DNA of 64,000 nucleotides from Mesorhizobium sp. WSM4313. Its GTDB lineage: Bacteria; Pseudomonadota; Alphaproteobacteria; Rhizobiales; Rhizobiaceae. The stretch spans positions 1-64,000 of the forward strand of contig NZ_NSFT01000012.1 in assembly GCF_002294725.1 (NCBI RefSeq). Reading direction: 5' to 3'. Shown here one piece after another: positions 28,641 through 38,227 of the stretch. Each line of letters begins with the position of its first letter. Positions within the stretch are counted from its first letter, which is position 1. Under the pieces are notes generated by a model. The model was not told where the DNA came from, searched no databases, and saw only the letters and a program-made list of their open reading frames with translations. The position numbers were made by a program, and so were the translations under genes.

Positions 28641-29397
28641 TTGATTGACACGACCTTTGCCGGAAAAACGGTGCTGATTACCGGCGGGTGGCGCGCTTGG
28701 CCCGGCCAGTGCCAAACTGCTGGCGGCGGGTGGAGCGGATTTGGTGTTGGCTGACCTGTCGCAAGAGGCTCTGGACCAAACTCTGGCCGCCTGTCCTGGT
28801 GCCCGTTGAGTTGTCTGCGACGTGACCGATCCGGCGATGCTGGAAGGGCTGGTCGACCTCGCCCGCGAGAGCTTTGGCCGGCCGGTTGAGGGCTTGGTCG
28901 CGGCCGCTGGCATTACGGTGCGATGAAGCGGCTGATAGACGTGAAGGGTACGAAGCCATGTTCAGCTTCAACGTCGGGGCCATTTGGCGAATCTGCAAGC
29001 TGCATCCCGCAGATGCGCGAGCTTGGCCGCGGATCGGTGGTGCTCTTCAGCTCGACTGCTGGTCTGCAGGCCTCGAAGGACGTGCCGATCTATTCGGTGA
29101 CCAAGGCGGCGGTTGTGATGATGACTCGCACGCTGGCGCTGAACCACGCGGCAGAAATATCCGCGCAAACTGTGTCTGCCCCGGAACCATCGCCAGCCGT
29201 TGGCCGAGGCCGGCGTCGCCTTCGCCCGGGGAGAAGCGGCACAGGTCGAGCGCCGGACGAAGATCATCGCTGCGCATCCGATGGGCCGAATGGGGTTGCC
29301 GTCCGAGGTGGCGACAGCTGTCGGCTATCTGCTGGACGATGCGGCGGGCTTCACCATCGGCGCCGCGCTTACGGTCGACGGAGGCAGCCTTGCCTAA
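28641..29397 (+). pseudogene. Short-chain dehydrogenase/reductase, broken copy 1
   Basis: It begins at a TTG behind GGAGGA and shows KTVLITGG, then after a frameshift ASAKLLAAGGADLVLADLSQ, LVAAAGIT, the catalytic region LFSSTAGLQASKDVPIYSVT-KAA, and the C-terminal IGAALTVDGGSLA. Several frameshifts and stops (for example near 28690, 28807 and 29180) rule out function. Confidence 0.8.
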
Positions 29398-30123
29398 GCT
29401 CCGGTCAGAAACACTGTCGTCGTCACCGGCGCGGCGCGCGGGATCGGTGCCGCAACAGCGGCGTGGCTTGGCTCGGAAGAGGCGTGGGTGTTGCTAGTGG
29501 ATGTTCTGGATAAAGTGCACGACACAGCTGCGGGCCTTGGCCAGACGGCGCTCGTCTGCGATCTGGCCATGCCCGACGCCGCAGGGCGGGTTCTGGCCGC
29601 CTTGGATGCCGCAAGGATCGAGACGCTCGACGTCCTCGTGAACAATGCCGGCATTGGCGGTTCGAAGTCGCTCGCCGATACTGACGATGCCTTTTGTTCC
29701 CGCTGATCGATATCAACTTGCGTGCAGTCATCAGCCTGACCCGCGAGTTGCGGCCGCGGATGCGCCAGCCGGGCGGGCGGATCATTAATGTCAGCTCGAT
29801 CCTCGGGCTTACGGGCTATCCCGGAACGGTAGGCTATTCGGTGGCCAAGGCCGGGATCGCGTATCTCACGCTCCAGCAGGCCGGCGAGCAGGGCCTGTAG
29901 GGTATAACCGTGAATGCGGTGGCGCCCGGCGTGGTCCCCACCGACATGACTCGAGCGCTGCACGTACGCAGCTACCAACGCCTGATGGTCGCGCCAATCC
30001 GCTCGAGCGCGTCTCCTCGCCGGAGGAGCAGGCGGCGGTGATCGCCTTCCTGCTTCGGACGACGCGTTCTACGTCTCGGGCGCAGTGATCCCCGTCGACG
30101 GCGGCTCCCGCCTGTCACAGTAG
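29398..30123 (+). pseudogene. Short-chain dehydrogenase/reductase, broken copy 2
   Basis: It follows copy 1 directly. Recognisable parts are NTVVVTGAARGIGAATAAWL, LDVLVNNAGIGG, INVSSILGLTGYPGTVGYSV-AKAG, TVNAVAPGVVPTDMT and the end IPVDGGSRLSQ. A frameshift near 29695, a stop after AGEQGL at 29900 and later shifts break it. It differs in sequence from copy 1, so they were two genes of one operon rather than a duplication. Confidence 0.8.
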
Positions 30124-31048
30124 AGAAGAATAGCGCAATTTAAGCCTATACACAGGATGGCCCTGCAATTCCCGGATGCAGACCGACTCTGCCGGTAACC
30201 GGTTCCGGTGGTCGATCCTGTTAGCGGCGCCATTACCCGGCGCACATTTGATCGCGGTGGTGGGCAAGTTGAATTTACCCTTCGCGCGCTTCCCAGCGAT
30301 CAATATGGCAGTGTCGTACTGCTCGGTCATTGTCGCAACGGTCGCGTTCAGCGTCGGCGCGAACCACAGCGCCTTGGCCACACCAGGTTGTAGCAGACGG
30401 ATCGCCTCAGTGACCCGCCGAAGAAGCTGAGGCCGTCAATCCAGTCGGGCAGCTTTTGAGTCAGAGTTGGCAAAGGCTGCTCGAACTGAACGACTGTTGA
30501 GGAAAGCCTTTGCAGGCGCGGCGGGCGCGAGCACCGCGGGGAGCCGCAAAAAGGCACGCGGAGAGCTCTGCTGAGGCTGCAGTCAACTCAGCGTCCTTGG
30601 GAGCATATTGAAGTAGTATTTGCCCATCTCTCCCTGTTATGGCGATTTGAGAAGCAAAAAGCCCGTTCAGCGTTTAGCTTGGAGAATGTGCCCACTGCAC
30701 TGCTCGCCCGCGAATCACCGATATTATGCAGATTTAGGAGCTCGACGCCGATCTCCTGCATTTGTTGGCGAGGATTGCTGGAAGAGTACCCATTCAATGC
30801 ACTAAAATCCTGGAGTGGTCTGATCCTCATATTGTAAGTGTAGGCTGGCCTGATGCGGCTGGTTCCAAGTCTTCACAAAGGTTCCAACTACGCCTCCTCC
30901 CAAGGCGCATCGGCCCGGCAGCGAGTTCAATCTCCTGCCGGGCGTTGTAACTATTTGCGCACATTGGCCGATTCGGACCTTCAACGGGTTGGGCGGCTGC
31001 TGGCTGTCGGAGCAATGTAAAACTGGCTCATAGGCAAGAGTTAGATTG
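30124..31048. other. Long non-coding region
   Basis: About 925 bp. I see no recognisable gene or IS end here. Confidence 0.4.
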
Positions 31049-32704
31049 ATGAGCAGTCTTGCGGACCAAGTCGCCGATCCAAATTCGCCAGGAGCATTTG
31101 CGCCCCTCAGAAATCCGAGCTTTCGTTCAATCTGGTTCGCCACGCAGGTCAGCTCGCTCGGCTGGTTGATGCAGACTGTTGCCATCAGCTGGCTGATGGC
31201 TACGATTTCGACTTCCGATCTGATGGTCGCGCTGGTTCAGGCTTCTTCAAACCTGCCAGCGTTCATCTTATCCGTCTTCGCCGGGGCCTTGGCTGATAAT
31301 TTCAGCCGGCGCCGGGTCATGTTCGCCGGCCGGTGCCTTATGGTATTGGCATCTGCGATGCTGACGGCTTTTGTGGTGCTGGGCTTTGTCGATCCGTGGA
31401 TGATCCTCGGCTTCAGCTTCTTGATCGCATGCGGCGGCGCTCTCCACGATCCAGCCTGGCAGGCCTCGGTTGGCGATATGGTGAACCGACGCGACGTTCC
31501 CGCCGCCGTCACGCTCCTCTCCGTTGGCTTCAACACTGTTCGGACCGTAGGCCCGGCGCTCGGTGGCATAGTAGTTGCCTCTTTTGGGCTGATGACGGCT
31601 TTCGCCGTAACCAGTCTTACCTATCTGGTCCCTTTGGTAACCATATGGCGCTGCAAGTGGATGGTTCGCTCATCACCTCTCCCACGTGAGTCGATGAGGA
31701 CGGCGATCTATGACGGGCTACGCTTCACGGCGATGTCGTCGGAGATTAAGACGGCGATCACTCGCGGAACCCTCTTTGGTCTGGCGAGCATCGCCATTCT
31801 CGCGCTGCTGCCGCTGGTTGTCCGCGACCAGCTGGGAGGCGGACCGCTCGCCTATGGCACGCTCATGGCCGGATTCGGGACAGGCGCCGTCTTCGCCGGC
31901 ATCTCGAACAGCGTGTTCAGACGGAGCTTGTCACAAGAGCGGCTGATGACGCTCGCATGCGTCGCCTGCGCGGCATGCTCCCTTTCGCTTGCGCTGACTT
32001 CTTCGATTGCAGTGGCGGCAATTGCACTCGCCATGGGTGGCGCGGGCTGGGTCACCGCCTGGTCCGGGGTCGGCGTGACCGTGCAACTGGCAAGCCCGCG
32101 CTGGGTCGTGGGGCGCACCATCTCGATTTACTATGCATTGATCGATGGCGGCATCGCAGCGGGCAGTTGGGTGTGGGGCACGGTGGCCCAGAACCATTCA
32201 CTGACCTTGGCACTGGAGGGCTCCGCTGGAGCCCTTCTGCTGGTCGCCGCCACGGGCCTCCTGTTTCCCCTTCGCGAGCGCCGCGAATCCGATCCAGATG
32301 CTTTGGAGGACTTCGACGCACCGGCAGTCGCCCTCAATCTCAAGCCAAGAAGCGGTCCCATCGTGGTCAAAGTCGAGTACCTAGTGCCCGAGGAAAATCG
32401 CGAAGCATTCCTGGAACTCATGCGGGCGCGCCGGCATGTGCACAGTCGCGTCGGCGCTCGTCATTGGACTCTCCAGCGCAACCTTCAGGAGCCTATGCAA
32501 TGGATAGAGACATTCCGCACGCCGACCTGGACCGACTACCTTCGCCTGAACCATCGTCTCACGGAAGCAGACAAGGAATTGGGTAAACAAGTGCTGAAAT
32601 TGCATGCAGGACAGCTTCCGCCTAAAATCATGCTTTTTATCGAGCGACCAACAAGCTCGGCCCTAAAGTCCGATGAATCAGCACGTTATTTTCTCCGACA
32701 CTGA
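31049..32704 (+). CDS. MFS transporter with C-terminal soluble domain (MFS_3 type)
   Basis: This inner-membrane major facilitator protein of 551 residues has about 12 membrane segments in residues 20-410 (for example VSSLGWLMQTVAISWLMA and LASIAILALLPLVV). It has the EntS-like MFS_3 motif ADNFSRRRVMFAGR between segments 2 and 3. A cytoplasmic C-terminal domain of about 110 residues follows (VVKVEYLVPEENREAFLELM, ARHWTLQRNLQEP, FRTPTWTDYLRLNHR) and resembles a small monooxygenase-like ferredoxin fold. Family members are mostly exporters of small molecules. A decayed second copy lies on the opposite strand at 42540-44010. Substrate unknown. Confidence 0.85.
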   Translation: MSSLADQVADPNSPGAFAPLRNPSFRSIWFATQVSSLGWLMQTVAISWLMATISTSDLMVALVQASSNLPAFILSVFAGALADNFSRRRVMFAGRCLMVLASAMLTAFVVLGFVDPWMILGFSFLIACGGALHDPAWQASVGDMVNRRDVPAAVTLLSVGFNTVRTVGPALGGIVVASFGLMTAFAVTSLTYLVPLVTIWRCKWMVRSSPLPRESMRTAIYDGLRFTAMSSEIKTAITRGTLFGLASIAILALLPLVVRDQLGGGPLAYGTLMAGFGTGAVFAGISNSVFRRSLSQERLMTLACVACAACSLSLALTSSIAVAAIALAMGGAGWVTAWSGVGVTVQLASPRWVVGRTISIYYALIDGGIAAGSWVWGTVAQNHSLTLALEGSAGALLLVAATGLLFPLRERRESDPDALEDFDAPAVALNLKPRSGPIVVKVEYLVPEENREAFLELMRARRHVHSRVGARHWTLQRNLQEPMQWIETFRTPTWTDYLRLNHRLTEADKELGKQVLKLHAGQLPPKIMLFIERPTSSALKSDESARYFLRH

Positions 32705-32916
32705 CTCTTCGAGGTTAACCCCTTGTATCTGCACGCAGAGGACTTTGTGCGATGGAAGCGACTGAGCCTCGAACCGGATGGCCATCCGGTTCGAAGCAAG
32801 GCGAAGTCGCCCGACACCCCTCCGGCCACAACCGTGGGTGAGCCTGGGATCTTCGCCTTCGTCACGTACGACCGAATAGTCGCTTGGCTCCAATCGCACG
32901 CACAAGGCAGGTTACC

Positions 32917-33360
32917 GTGAACAAGACTATCTGTGGAGTGGATGTTTCGAAAGACTGGCTCGATACCCATGTCGTGCCGAGCGGAGCGGCGGGCCGCTTT
33001 CGCAACGATGCGGCAGGCATAGCCGAGCTTGCTGCCTGGTGTTAGGTCAATGGTGTCGAGCTCGTCGTCATGGAGGCCAGTGGCGGCTACGAACGGCTTC
33101 CCTTCCTGCTGTCGTGGGAGTTGGGAGTAGCCTGCGGCATGGCCAATGCGAGGAGCGTACGCTGATTCGCCGAGGCGATGGGCTTCCTGGAGAAGACCGA
33201 CAGGATCGACGCCGCCGTCATCGCCCGCTATAGCGAGGTCAAACGGCTGCAGCCGACGCTGCCGCCGAGCGCGGCCCAGCAGCGGCTCAAGGCGCTGGTC
33301 GCCCGGCTTTCCCAGGTAACCGCCGATCTCACCGTCCAGAAGCAGCGCAAGAGCGCTGCC
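32917..33360 (+). pseudogene. IS110-family transposase, N-terminal fragment with two stops
   Basis: It reads VNKTICGVDVSKDWLDTHVV, then ELVVMEASGGYERLPFLL and MGFLEKTDRIDAAVIARYSE, the DEDD domain of an IS110/IS1111-type transposase. It contains in-frame stops at 33043 (TAG) and 33163 (TGA) and ends near 33360 without its second domain. It is the third distinct IS110-type gene in the window. Confidence 0.82.
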
Positions 33361-33386
33361 ACTGATGCCGATACCATTGCCTGCGT

Positions 33387-33480
33387 ATTCCGATGAAGCC
33401 GGCCACCGATTCCGATTTGAAGCCGGCCAGTCATTCCGATTTCATTCCGGCCAGCATTCCGATTTGAAGGCGGCCATTTT
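33387..33480. repeat. Four short tandem-like repeats, probable IS21-type terminal array
   Basis: Four imperfect copies of ATTCCGATTTGAAGCCGGCC, spaced about 22-23 bp, start near 33387, 33409, 33433 and 33456. Multiple terminal repeats of this kind are known at the ends of IS21-family elements. No istA or istB follows, so only the end is left. It also marks the break of the gene fragment at 33530-33649. Confidence 0.55.
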
Positions 33481-33529
33481 TCGGTCTGATCCTGGGTCTC
33501 GTTGATGTTTGGGTTGGGTTTTGTTTCAG

Positions 33530-33649
33530 GTCAAGCTGACGGATAAGCCCGAAAGCGGCACCATGCAAGAATACAATAGGTCCACCGGTTCCATTCTCGC
33601 AATACAAAGTCGCGACGGCCCCAATCAATATGCAATGTTCGGTGATCAT
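33530..33649 (-). pseudogene. Alpha/beta hydrolase N-terminal fragment
   Basis: From the ATG at 33649, the first about 40 codons read MITEHCILIGAVATLYCENG and GGPIVFLHGAAFG, the start of an alpha/beta hydrolase with its oxyanion HG motif. After that the sequence runs into the IS21-type end, so the rest of the gene is lost. Confidence 0.45.
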
Positions 33650-33865
33650 TGTTTCCTCAGCAAAAGCGAGCCAGATCGGTCTGCATTATGCATATGGGAA
33701 GCGAGGCTTCTGGTATTTACTTCATAAGCGTAGCAGCGTCTACAGGCCTTTTGCGCCAATTGCCCCCTAGCCGAACGCAGGAATTCGGCGTAGGCGCCCC
33801 AGTTCTTCAACCGCGAATTTGCAGGAAATTCCTAAACAAGCGCGGTGACCGTCTAGTGCATCAAG

Positions 33866-35083
33866 TTACGCGCGGAGCATCCTCCCCAATGCCTGCATCT
33901 GCGGCCTTCTAATCCGATCAATGTGGTCGCAAGCGGGGTGCGACCCGAAGCGCGCAATCACCATCTCCGCCTTTGGCGCTATGTACAGGTTCTGGCCGTA
34001 AAGGCCCCGACCTTCAATAGCATCAAGCTCGTCGTGTGATACCCACCATTGGCTTCGGTATGTATAGCCGAATGGGAGGTCCGGCTTGGCGGGGTGGTCG
34101 AGATCTTGAAGGTCGTAGACAACACTCGCGGGAACCAGTTGCTTGCCATTACACGAGCCTTCACATCGCATCAGCTCGCCGAAACGCGCCAAGTCGCGCA
34201 ACGTCACATTGAGTCCGCTATGCGCCCTCGGCATACCGTTTGTCGGGTCGATCTCGACATAGGCGTCTTCTTCGCAGCCCAGTGGCAACCATAAGCGCTC
34301 CTCCAACAGTTGTGCGAACGACCGGCCCGTTGCGCGCGACATAACCCAAGCCATAACATTGGTATCGACGCCTTTGTAGACAAATTTGCCGTGCGCCCCT
34401 TCCTTTCGTATGGTACGCAGGTATTCGCATCTATATGACTTGTCTACACTTGTGTAATCTTCAGTAAAAGCAACGTTAGTTTGCATGTCCATGACTTGGC
34501 GGAGCGTTGCATCTTCCCACCCTGTACCTCGTAATTCCGGCACAAACTGCGATATTGTCTTCCTGTCGTCGAGAATGCCCTCATGCACCAACGCCGCGGC
34601 TAGGGTGCCCGCATACGATTTGGTGATTGACTGACACGAATGTTGTACGTGCGGCGCGAGTGCGCCGAAGTATCGTTCGTATATGATCCGCCCCCGATGC
34701 AGGACCAAAATGCCGTCGGTGTAGGTGTCGAATAGCGCCTCCTCGAACCGGTTGGTGCGGTCGTCCATGTCGACGAACGTGAGCCCATCGATTTCGGTAG
34801 ACCTGTTGCTGCACTCAAGCTGCGACGGTCCGCCCCGCCCTCGCCACACTTGGACTGTGGGCCGCAGCTCACGCATATGCGATAGCGACCAGCGAAGCTG
34901 AGGAAAGGTCCAAACAGTTTCATTCTCGAATGTTACACGCTTGTCTGGCGGCGGCGGCGCACCGCGCATCCAGCCAAATTCGCGAGGATCCGATGCACGG
35001 CCGTCCAGGTATTGCTGTCCGTCGAATTCGAGTACGCTCTCCGACGCGTTACCGACGGTTTGCCGTTGTTTGAATTCTGTCAT
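33866..35083 (-). CDS. Serine hydrolase, NylB-like (beta-lactamase class C fold)
   Basis: This 405-residue enzyme of the beta-lactamase/DD-peptidase fold is closest in motif order to 6-aminohexanoate-dimer hydrolase NylB. The SxxK motif is Ser152-Ile-Thr-Lys155 in SCQSITKSYAGT. The catalytic Tyr236 is in KFVYKGVDTNVMAW (NylB has the same Y...NTDVLAW arrangement). Further similarity is LRQVMDMQTNVAFTEDY, LRDLARFGELM, YRSQWWVS and the end GLYGQNLYIAPKAEMVI. There is no signal peptide, so it is likely cytoplasmic like NylB. It should cut amide or ester bonds of short acyl-amino compounds. It is monocistronic and flanked by IS debris. Confidence 0.86.
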   Translation of the reverse strand: MTEFKQRQTVGNASESVLEFDGQQYLDGRASDPREFGWMRGAPPPPDKRVTFENETVWTFPQLRWSLSHMRELRPTVQVWRGRGGPSQLECSNRSTEIDGLTFVDMDDRTNRFEEALFDTYTDGILVLHRGRIIYERYFGALAPHVQHSCQSITKSYAGTLAAALVHEGILDDRKTISQFVPELRGTGWEDATLRQVMDMQTNVAFTEDYTSVDKSYRCEYLRTIRKEGAHGKFVYKGVDTNVMAWVMSRATGRSFAQLLEERLWLPLGCEEDAYVEIDPTNGMPRAHSGLNVTLRDLARFGELMRCEGSCNGKQLVPASVVYDLQDLDHPAKPDLPFGYTYRSQWWVSHDELDAIEGRGLYGQNLYIAPKAEMVIARFGSHPACDHIDRIRRPQMQALGRMLRA

Positions 35084-35520
35084 ACATGGGATCCAATTTC
35101 ATGCCTAGGCGCCCCCGGCGCCAGCTGGCTATCGAGAGTTGCGACCCAACCTCGGGAGTTCGGACTGGACTAAATCACAACATGTTATGATCATAGCAGC
35201 GGCAGGCGCGCATTCTATGCGAAATGTCCTCGACAACGCAGCAAATCAGCGTTGTATTGCGGCCGGCGCATACTTGCGGCCCCGCTCTCGCGTGGCAAGT
35301 AGGACCTAACTTGCCGAACGCTTCCAGCTACAAGAGGCATGAGCCATCATGCGCAGTATGCCGAGTACATCTCGATTAAACCGGGTCCGAACGGGTTGAC
35401 AATTGTAACGCGTCTCCGCTGTCCGAGCTACGATGAGTCAAAAATTCTCTGGTCTATCAACGATGTTGACCCAGAGGGATACGTGCGAACTCGCAAGGCA
35501 AGAAATCGCGAAATGGCATG
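35084..35520. other. Intergenic region, no recognised gene
   Basis: About 440 bp upstream of the NylB-like gene. An open frame on the plus strand from 35339 has no visible family similarity, and its second half is the reverse complement of the alanine dehydrogenase fragment. Confidence 0.4.
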
Positions 35521-35527
35521 GGCGACT

Positions 35528-35848
35528 CTGCATGTTGGCGACGCGATAGTGGATAACGCCGTCGCCTTCGTAGGTGGGCTCGGCTTGAGTCGTCGCATGC
35601 GACGTCTCGAAGCAACCGCCCTGGTCAATAGCGACGTCGACCAGCTCCGAGCCCTTCTTCATGCCGGACATCATTTCGCGGGTGACGAGCTTTGGCGCGG
35701 CAGCACCGGCGATCAGCACGGCCCCGACCACGATGTCGGCAGAGAAGCATTCTTCCTCGAGCGCCCCGACGGTTGAGTAGCGGGTGCGCACACGGCCGGC
35801 GAAGAGGTCGTCGAGATTAGGGAGGTCGAGATTAGGGAGGTCGAGATT
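35528..35848 (-). pseudogene. ald: Alanine dehydrogenase internal fragment
   Basis: About 105 codons read LDDLFAGRVRTRYSTVGALE, FSADIVVGAVLIAGAAAPKL, VTREMMSGMKKGSELVDVAI and DQGGCFETSHATTQAEPTYE, an interior piece of the NAD-binding domain of alanine dehydrogenase. Both ends are missing, and the frame is lost after HYRVANM. A 15-bp tandem repeat sits at its upstream end. Confidence 0.82.
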
Positions 35849-35854
35849 AGGGAG
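35811..35854. repeat. 15-bp tandem repeat, three copies
   Basis: TCGAGATTAGGGAGG occurs three times in a row. On the minus strand it encodes repeated Leu-Pro-Asn-Leu-Asp just before the alanine dehydrogenase fragment. Confidence 0.85.
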
Positions 35855-35860
35855 AGAGAG

Positions 35861-36273
35861 GGGCTTGGACCGCAGTTCCCACGTGACCAGAGTCAGCCCT
35901 GCAAGGTGTAATTCAACGCGCCAGTCCAGTTTAGATCCTTCCAAACAAGACGTCTTGTGGCGATGCAATCTGCAGCCTTCGGAGTCCAGCGAGTTGGCGA
36001 GTTCGCCGACCTCTCTGAGGCCAGGGTATCCGTGCTTTGTGAAATCGCCAGAGCGATCCGGCGAAAGCCAAGGGTAGTTCGCAGGAAACCTGCATCATCG
36101 AACTCGATTTCGCTGAATGCCAACAATGCAGAGCGATAAGGTGTCGTTCGTTAAATGACGGACCGGGATGGGTCCAATCAGCAGGGAGCAATGGCGCACC
36201 GCTAAGACACTCCTCTCGGTGGCGACGAAGGTAGCTTTCAAGAAAATAAGAACGAGAAAAAAGGGAACTATAG
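35861..36273. other. Upstream region of the ABC importer operon
   Basis: About 410 bp without a recognised gene. It should hold the promoter of the importer. AAAAAGGGA precedes the ATG at 36274. Confidence 0.4.
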
Positions 36274-37116
36274 ATGAACAATCATGTAACGACGGTCGTA
36301 GTTGCAGTCTCCATGGCGGTTGCGTCGATGTCTTTGTCAGCCAAGGCTTGCGCCGGCGAAGTCCTTGATCGTGTGCTCGCGGCACAGACATTGACGGTAG
36401 CGGTCGGGTCCGACTGGGGAGCCTTGTCTCACTTGAACGACCAACATGAACTCGACGGTGATGATGTAGAGGTCGCGAAGGGCATTGCGGACTACTTGGG
36501 CGTGAAGATCAAATTCGTGACCCCGGGCTGGGATATCATTCAGGCAGGCCAGTGGGGGGGGCGTTGGGACATGGCCATGGGTCAAATGACGCCGACCAAC
36601 GATCGCGCCAAAAAATTCGCCTTCCCGGCCATGTACTTCTACGAAGGCGAAGTCGCTGTCGTTCACAAGGATAGCAAAGCGACGAAGCCTTCCGACCTGG
36701 AGGGCAAGATCGTCGGCGTCCGAGCGGGAACTCTTGGCGATTTGTATGCCAATCACAAGCTCACACCGGCATGGATCGGCGCTAAGCCAATACAATATCA
36801 ATTTACAGCGGGCCAAGTGAAGGCTTATCCAAGTGCTAACTCTCTTACGCTTGACGACCTGCGCCTCGGCGATGGTGTTCGTCTCGATGGCGTCATTACT
36901 GAAGGAACGACGGCGGCTGCGGCAATCAAATCTGGCTATCCATTGAAGGTTATTGGCGATCCCTTATTCTACGCCCCGGGCGCTGTCACAATCGAGCGTG
37001 GCGATAAGGAGTTTATCGACAAGGTCGCTGCCGCGGTCAAGAAGATGAAGGATGACGGCACTCTTGCTAAACTCTCGGTCAAGTGGTTCGGGGGGGATTT
37101 CAGCGTCGATAAATAA
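36274..37116 (+). CDS. ABC transporter periplasmic binding protein (polar amino acid type)
   Basis: This 280-residue periplasmic solute-binding protein of family 3 starts with a Sec signal peptide (VVVAVSMAVASMSLSAKACA, cleavage near residue 28). Family features are LTVAVGSDWGALSHLND, DDVEVAKGIADYLGVKIKFV, GQMTPTNDRAKKFAFP and LEGKIVGVRAGTLGDLY. It delivers a polar amino acid or a derivative such as an ectoine-like compound to the permease encoded next. A short hairpin lies between the two genes. Confidence 0.88.
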   Translation: MNNHVTTVVVAVSMAVASMSLSAKACAGEVLDRVLAAQTLTVAVGSDWGALSHLNDQHELDGDDVEVAKGIADYLGVKIKFVTPGWDIIQAGQWGGRWDMAMGQMTPTNDRAKKFAFPAMYFYEGEVAVVHKDSKATKPSDLEGKIVGVRAGTLGDLYANHKLTPAWIGAKPIQYQFTAGQVKAYPSANSLTLDDLRLGDGVRLDGVITEGTTAAAAIKSGYPLKVIGDPLFYAPGAVTIERGDKEFIDKVAAAVKKMKDDGTLAKLSVKWFGGDFSVDK

Positions 37117-37131
37117 CATGACACAATCGTG

Positions 37132-37154
37132 GGCGTCCCCTTCCCGGGGGCGCC
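37132..37154 (+). promoter_or_regulatory. Intercistronic hairpin between binding protein and permease genes
   Basis: GGCGTCCCC (37132-37140) pairs with GGGGGCGCC (37146-37154) with one G-U pair and a 5-base loop. Such hairpins behind binding-protein genes commonly stabilise the upstream mRNA or attenuate downstream genes. Confidence 0.5.
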
Positions 37155-37170
37155 TCTTCTTAGGAAGAAA

Positions 37171-38151
37171 ATGCTTATGCTTTACCACGATACAGTTGAA
37201 TCTGAGGTGCTCGTCCACAAGCCATGGTTTATCGGCTGCATATTTGCAATTGTGCTCGCGGTTTTTCTTATCTTCAACGTAGCGGGCACCACGATGGGCG
37301 AACTCCTACGGCCCGTGATTGGCGATCACGCACAAGTGAAGTTTTACAGTCGCATTGCGATCGCTTTTGTAATTGCCGCAATGTTCTGCCTCAACCTCGT
37401 GCTGATTGGTTTTGTCCCGCTCAAAATCCAAATCGGGATCGTATGGTTTGAGTTGGTGCTACTGTTCCTTTCGCTCTTCGCGGCATTTGACTTAAGCATG
37501 CCATTTATTTGGGCAAACCTGCCATTTCTAATTACGCAGGGGGTAGTTACTACAGTTTACGTATCAGCGATGTCACTGCTATTTGCGTCGGCTATCGCAA
37601 TAATCGGCGCGATTGCGAAACTGTCAAGCAACGGCATGGCTTACGCGATAGTCAGCTTCTACACTTCATGCTTCCGGGGTCTGCCGCTTCTCATGCAGGT
37701 TTATCTGATCTACATGGGCTTGCCCCAGGTAGGTTACGTTATTAATGCCGTGCCTGCAGGCGTGTTGGCGCTTTCGCTATGCAGTGGTGCCTACATGACG
37801 GAGATCTTCCGTTCGGGCATAGCCAGCATCGATCGCGGCCAGTGGGAGGCATCCCGGTCATTAGGTTTCGGCTTTGCGCTCACAATGCGCAGAATCATTC
37901 TGCCGCAAGCGCTTCCGGTTATCATTCCCCCGATGGGAAACACGTTCATCTCAATGCTCAAAGACAGCTCTCTCGTTTCGGTTCTTGGCGTTTGGGAGCT
38001 GACGTATCTAGCTCACTCACTCGGCCAGCCAACCTTCCATACTATGGAGATGCTAGTAACAGCGGCAATGATTTATTGGATTTTATCCGCCTGCCTGGAA
38101 CTGGTCCAATCCCGGATCGAGGACCATTTTGCCAGAAGTAAGAAGCGATGA
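37171..38151 (+). CDS. ABC transporter permease (HisM/GltK type)
   Basis: This 326-residue inner-membrane permease has about three N-terminal membrane segments (residues 15-115), a common extension. A HisM-type permease domain follows (from about 120) with the ATPase-coupling EAA loop GQWEASRSLGFGFALTMRRI followed by ILPQALPVIIPPMGN. The ATG at 37171 follows TAGGAAG. A GTG start 42 bp upstream would lie in the hairpin and is less likely. Only one permease gene is present, so it should act as a homodimer with the ATPase below. Confidence 0.88.
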   Translation: MLMLYHDTVESEVLVHKPWFIGCIFAIVLAVFLIFNVAGTTMGELLRPVIGDHAQVKFYSRIAIAFVIAAMFCLNLVLIGFVPLKIQIGIVWFELVLLFLSLFAAFDLSMPFIWANLPFLITQGVVTTVYVSAMSLLFASAIAIIGAIAKLSSNGMAYAIVSFYTSCFRGLPLLMQVYLIYMGLPQVGYVINAVPAGVLALSLCSGAYMTEIFRSGIASIDRGQWEASRSLGFGFALTMRRIILPQALPVIIPPMGNTFISMLKDSSLVSVLGVWELTYLAHSLGQPTFHTMEMLVTAAMIYWILSACLELVQSRIEDHFARSKKR

Positions 38152-38227
38152 TCGTGAATTCATTGGTCAAGCTAAAAAAGACGTCTAAGTTGGTTCGGCC
38201 ATTTTCAAGGCACTTACAGATGCGCCA

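Noticed and set aside
33387..33480. Regular short repeats considered as a CRISPR array
   Set aside because: Only four imperfect units with almost no spacer between them and no cas genes. Fits an IS21 end better.
35339..35776. A 145-residue plus-strand protein
   Set aside because: Its second half is the reverse complement of the alanine dehydrogenase fragment, and the first half has no recognised similarity.
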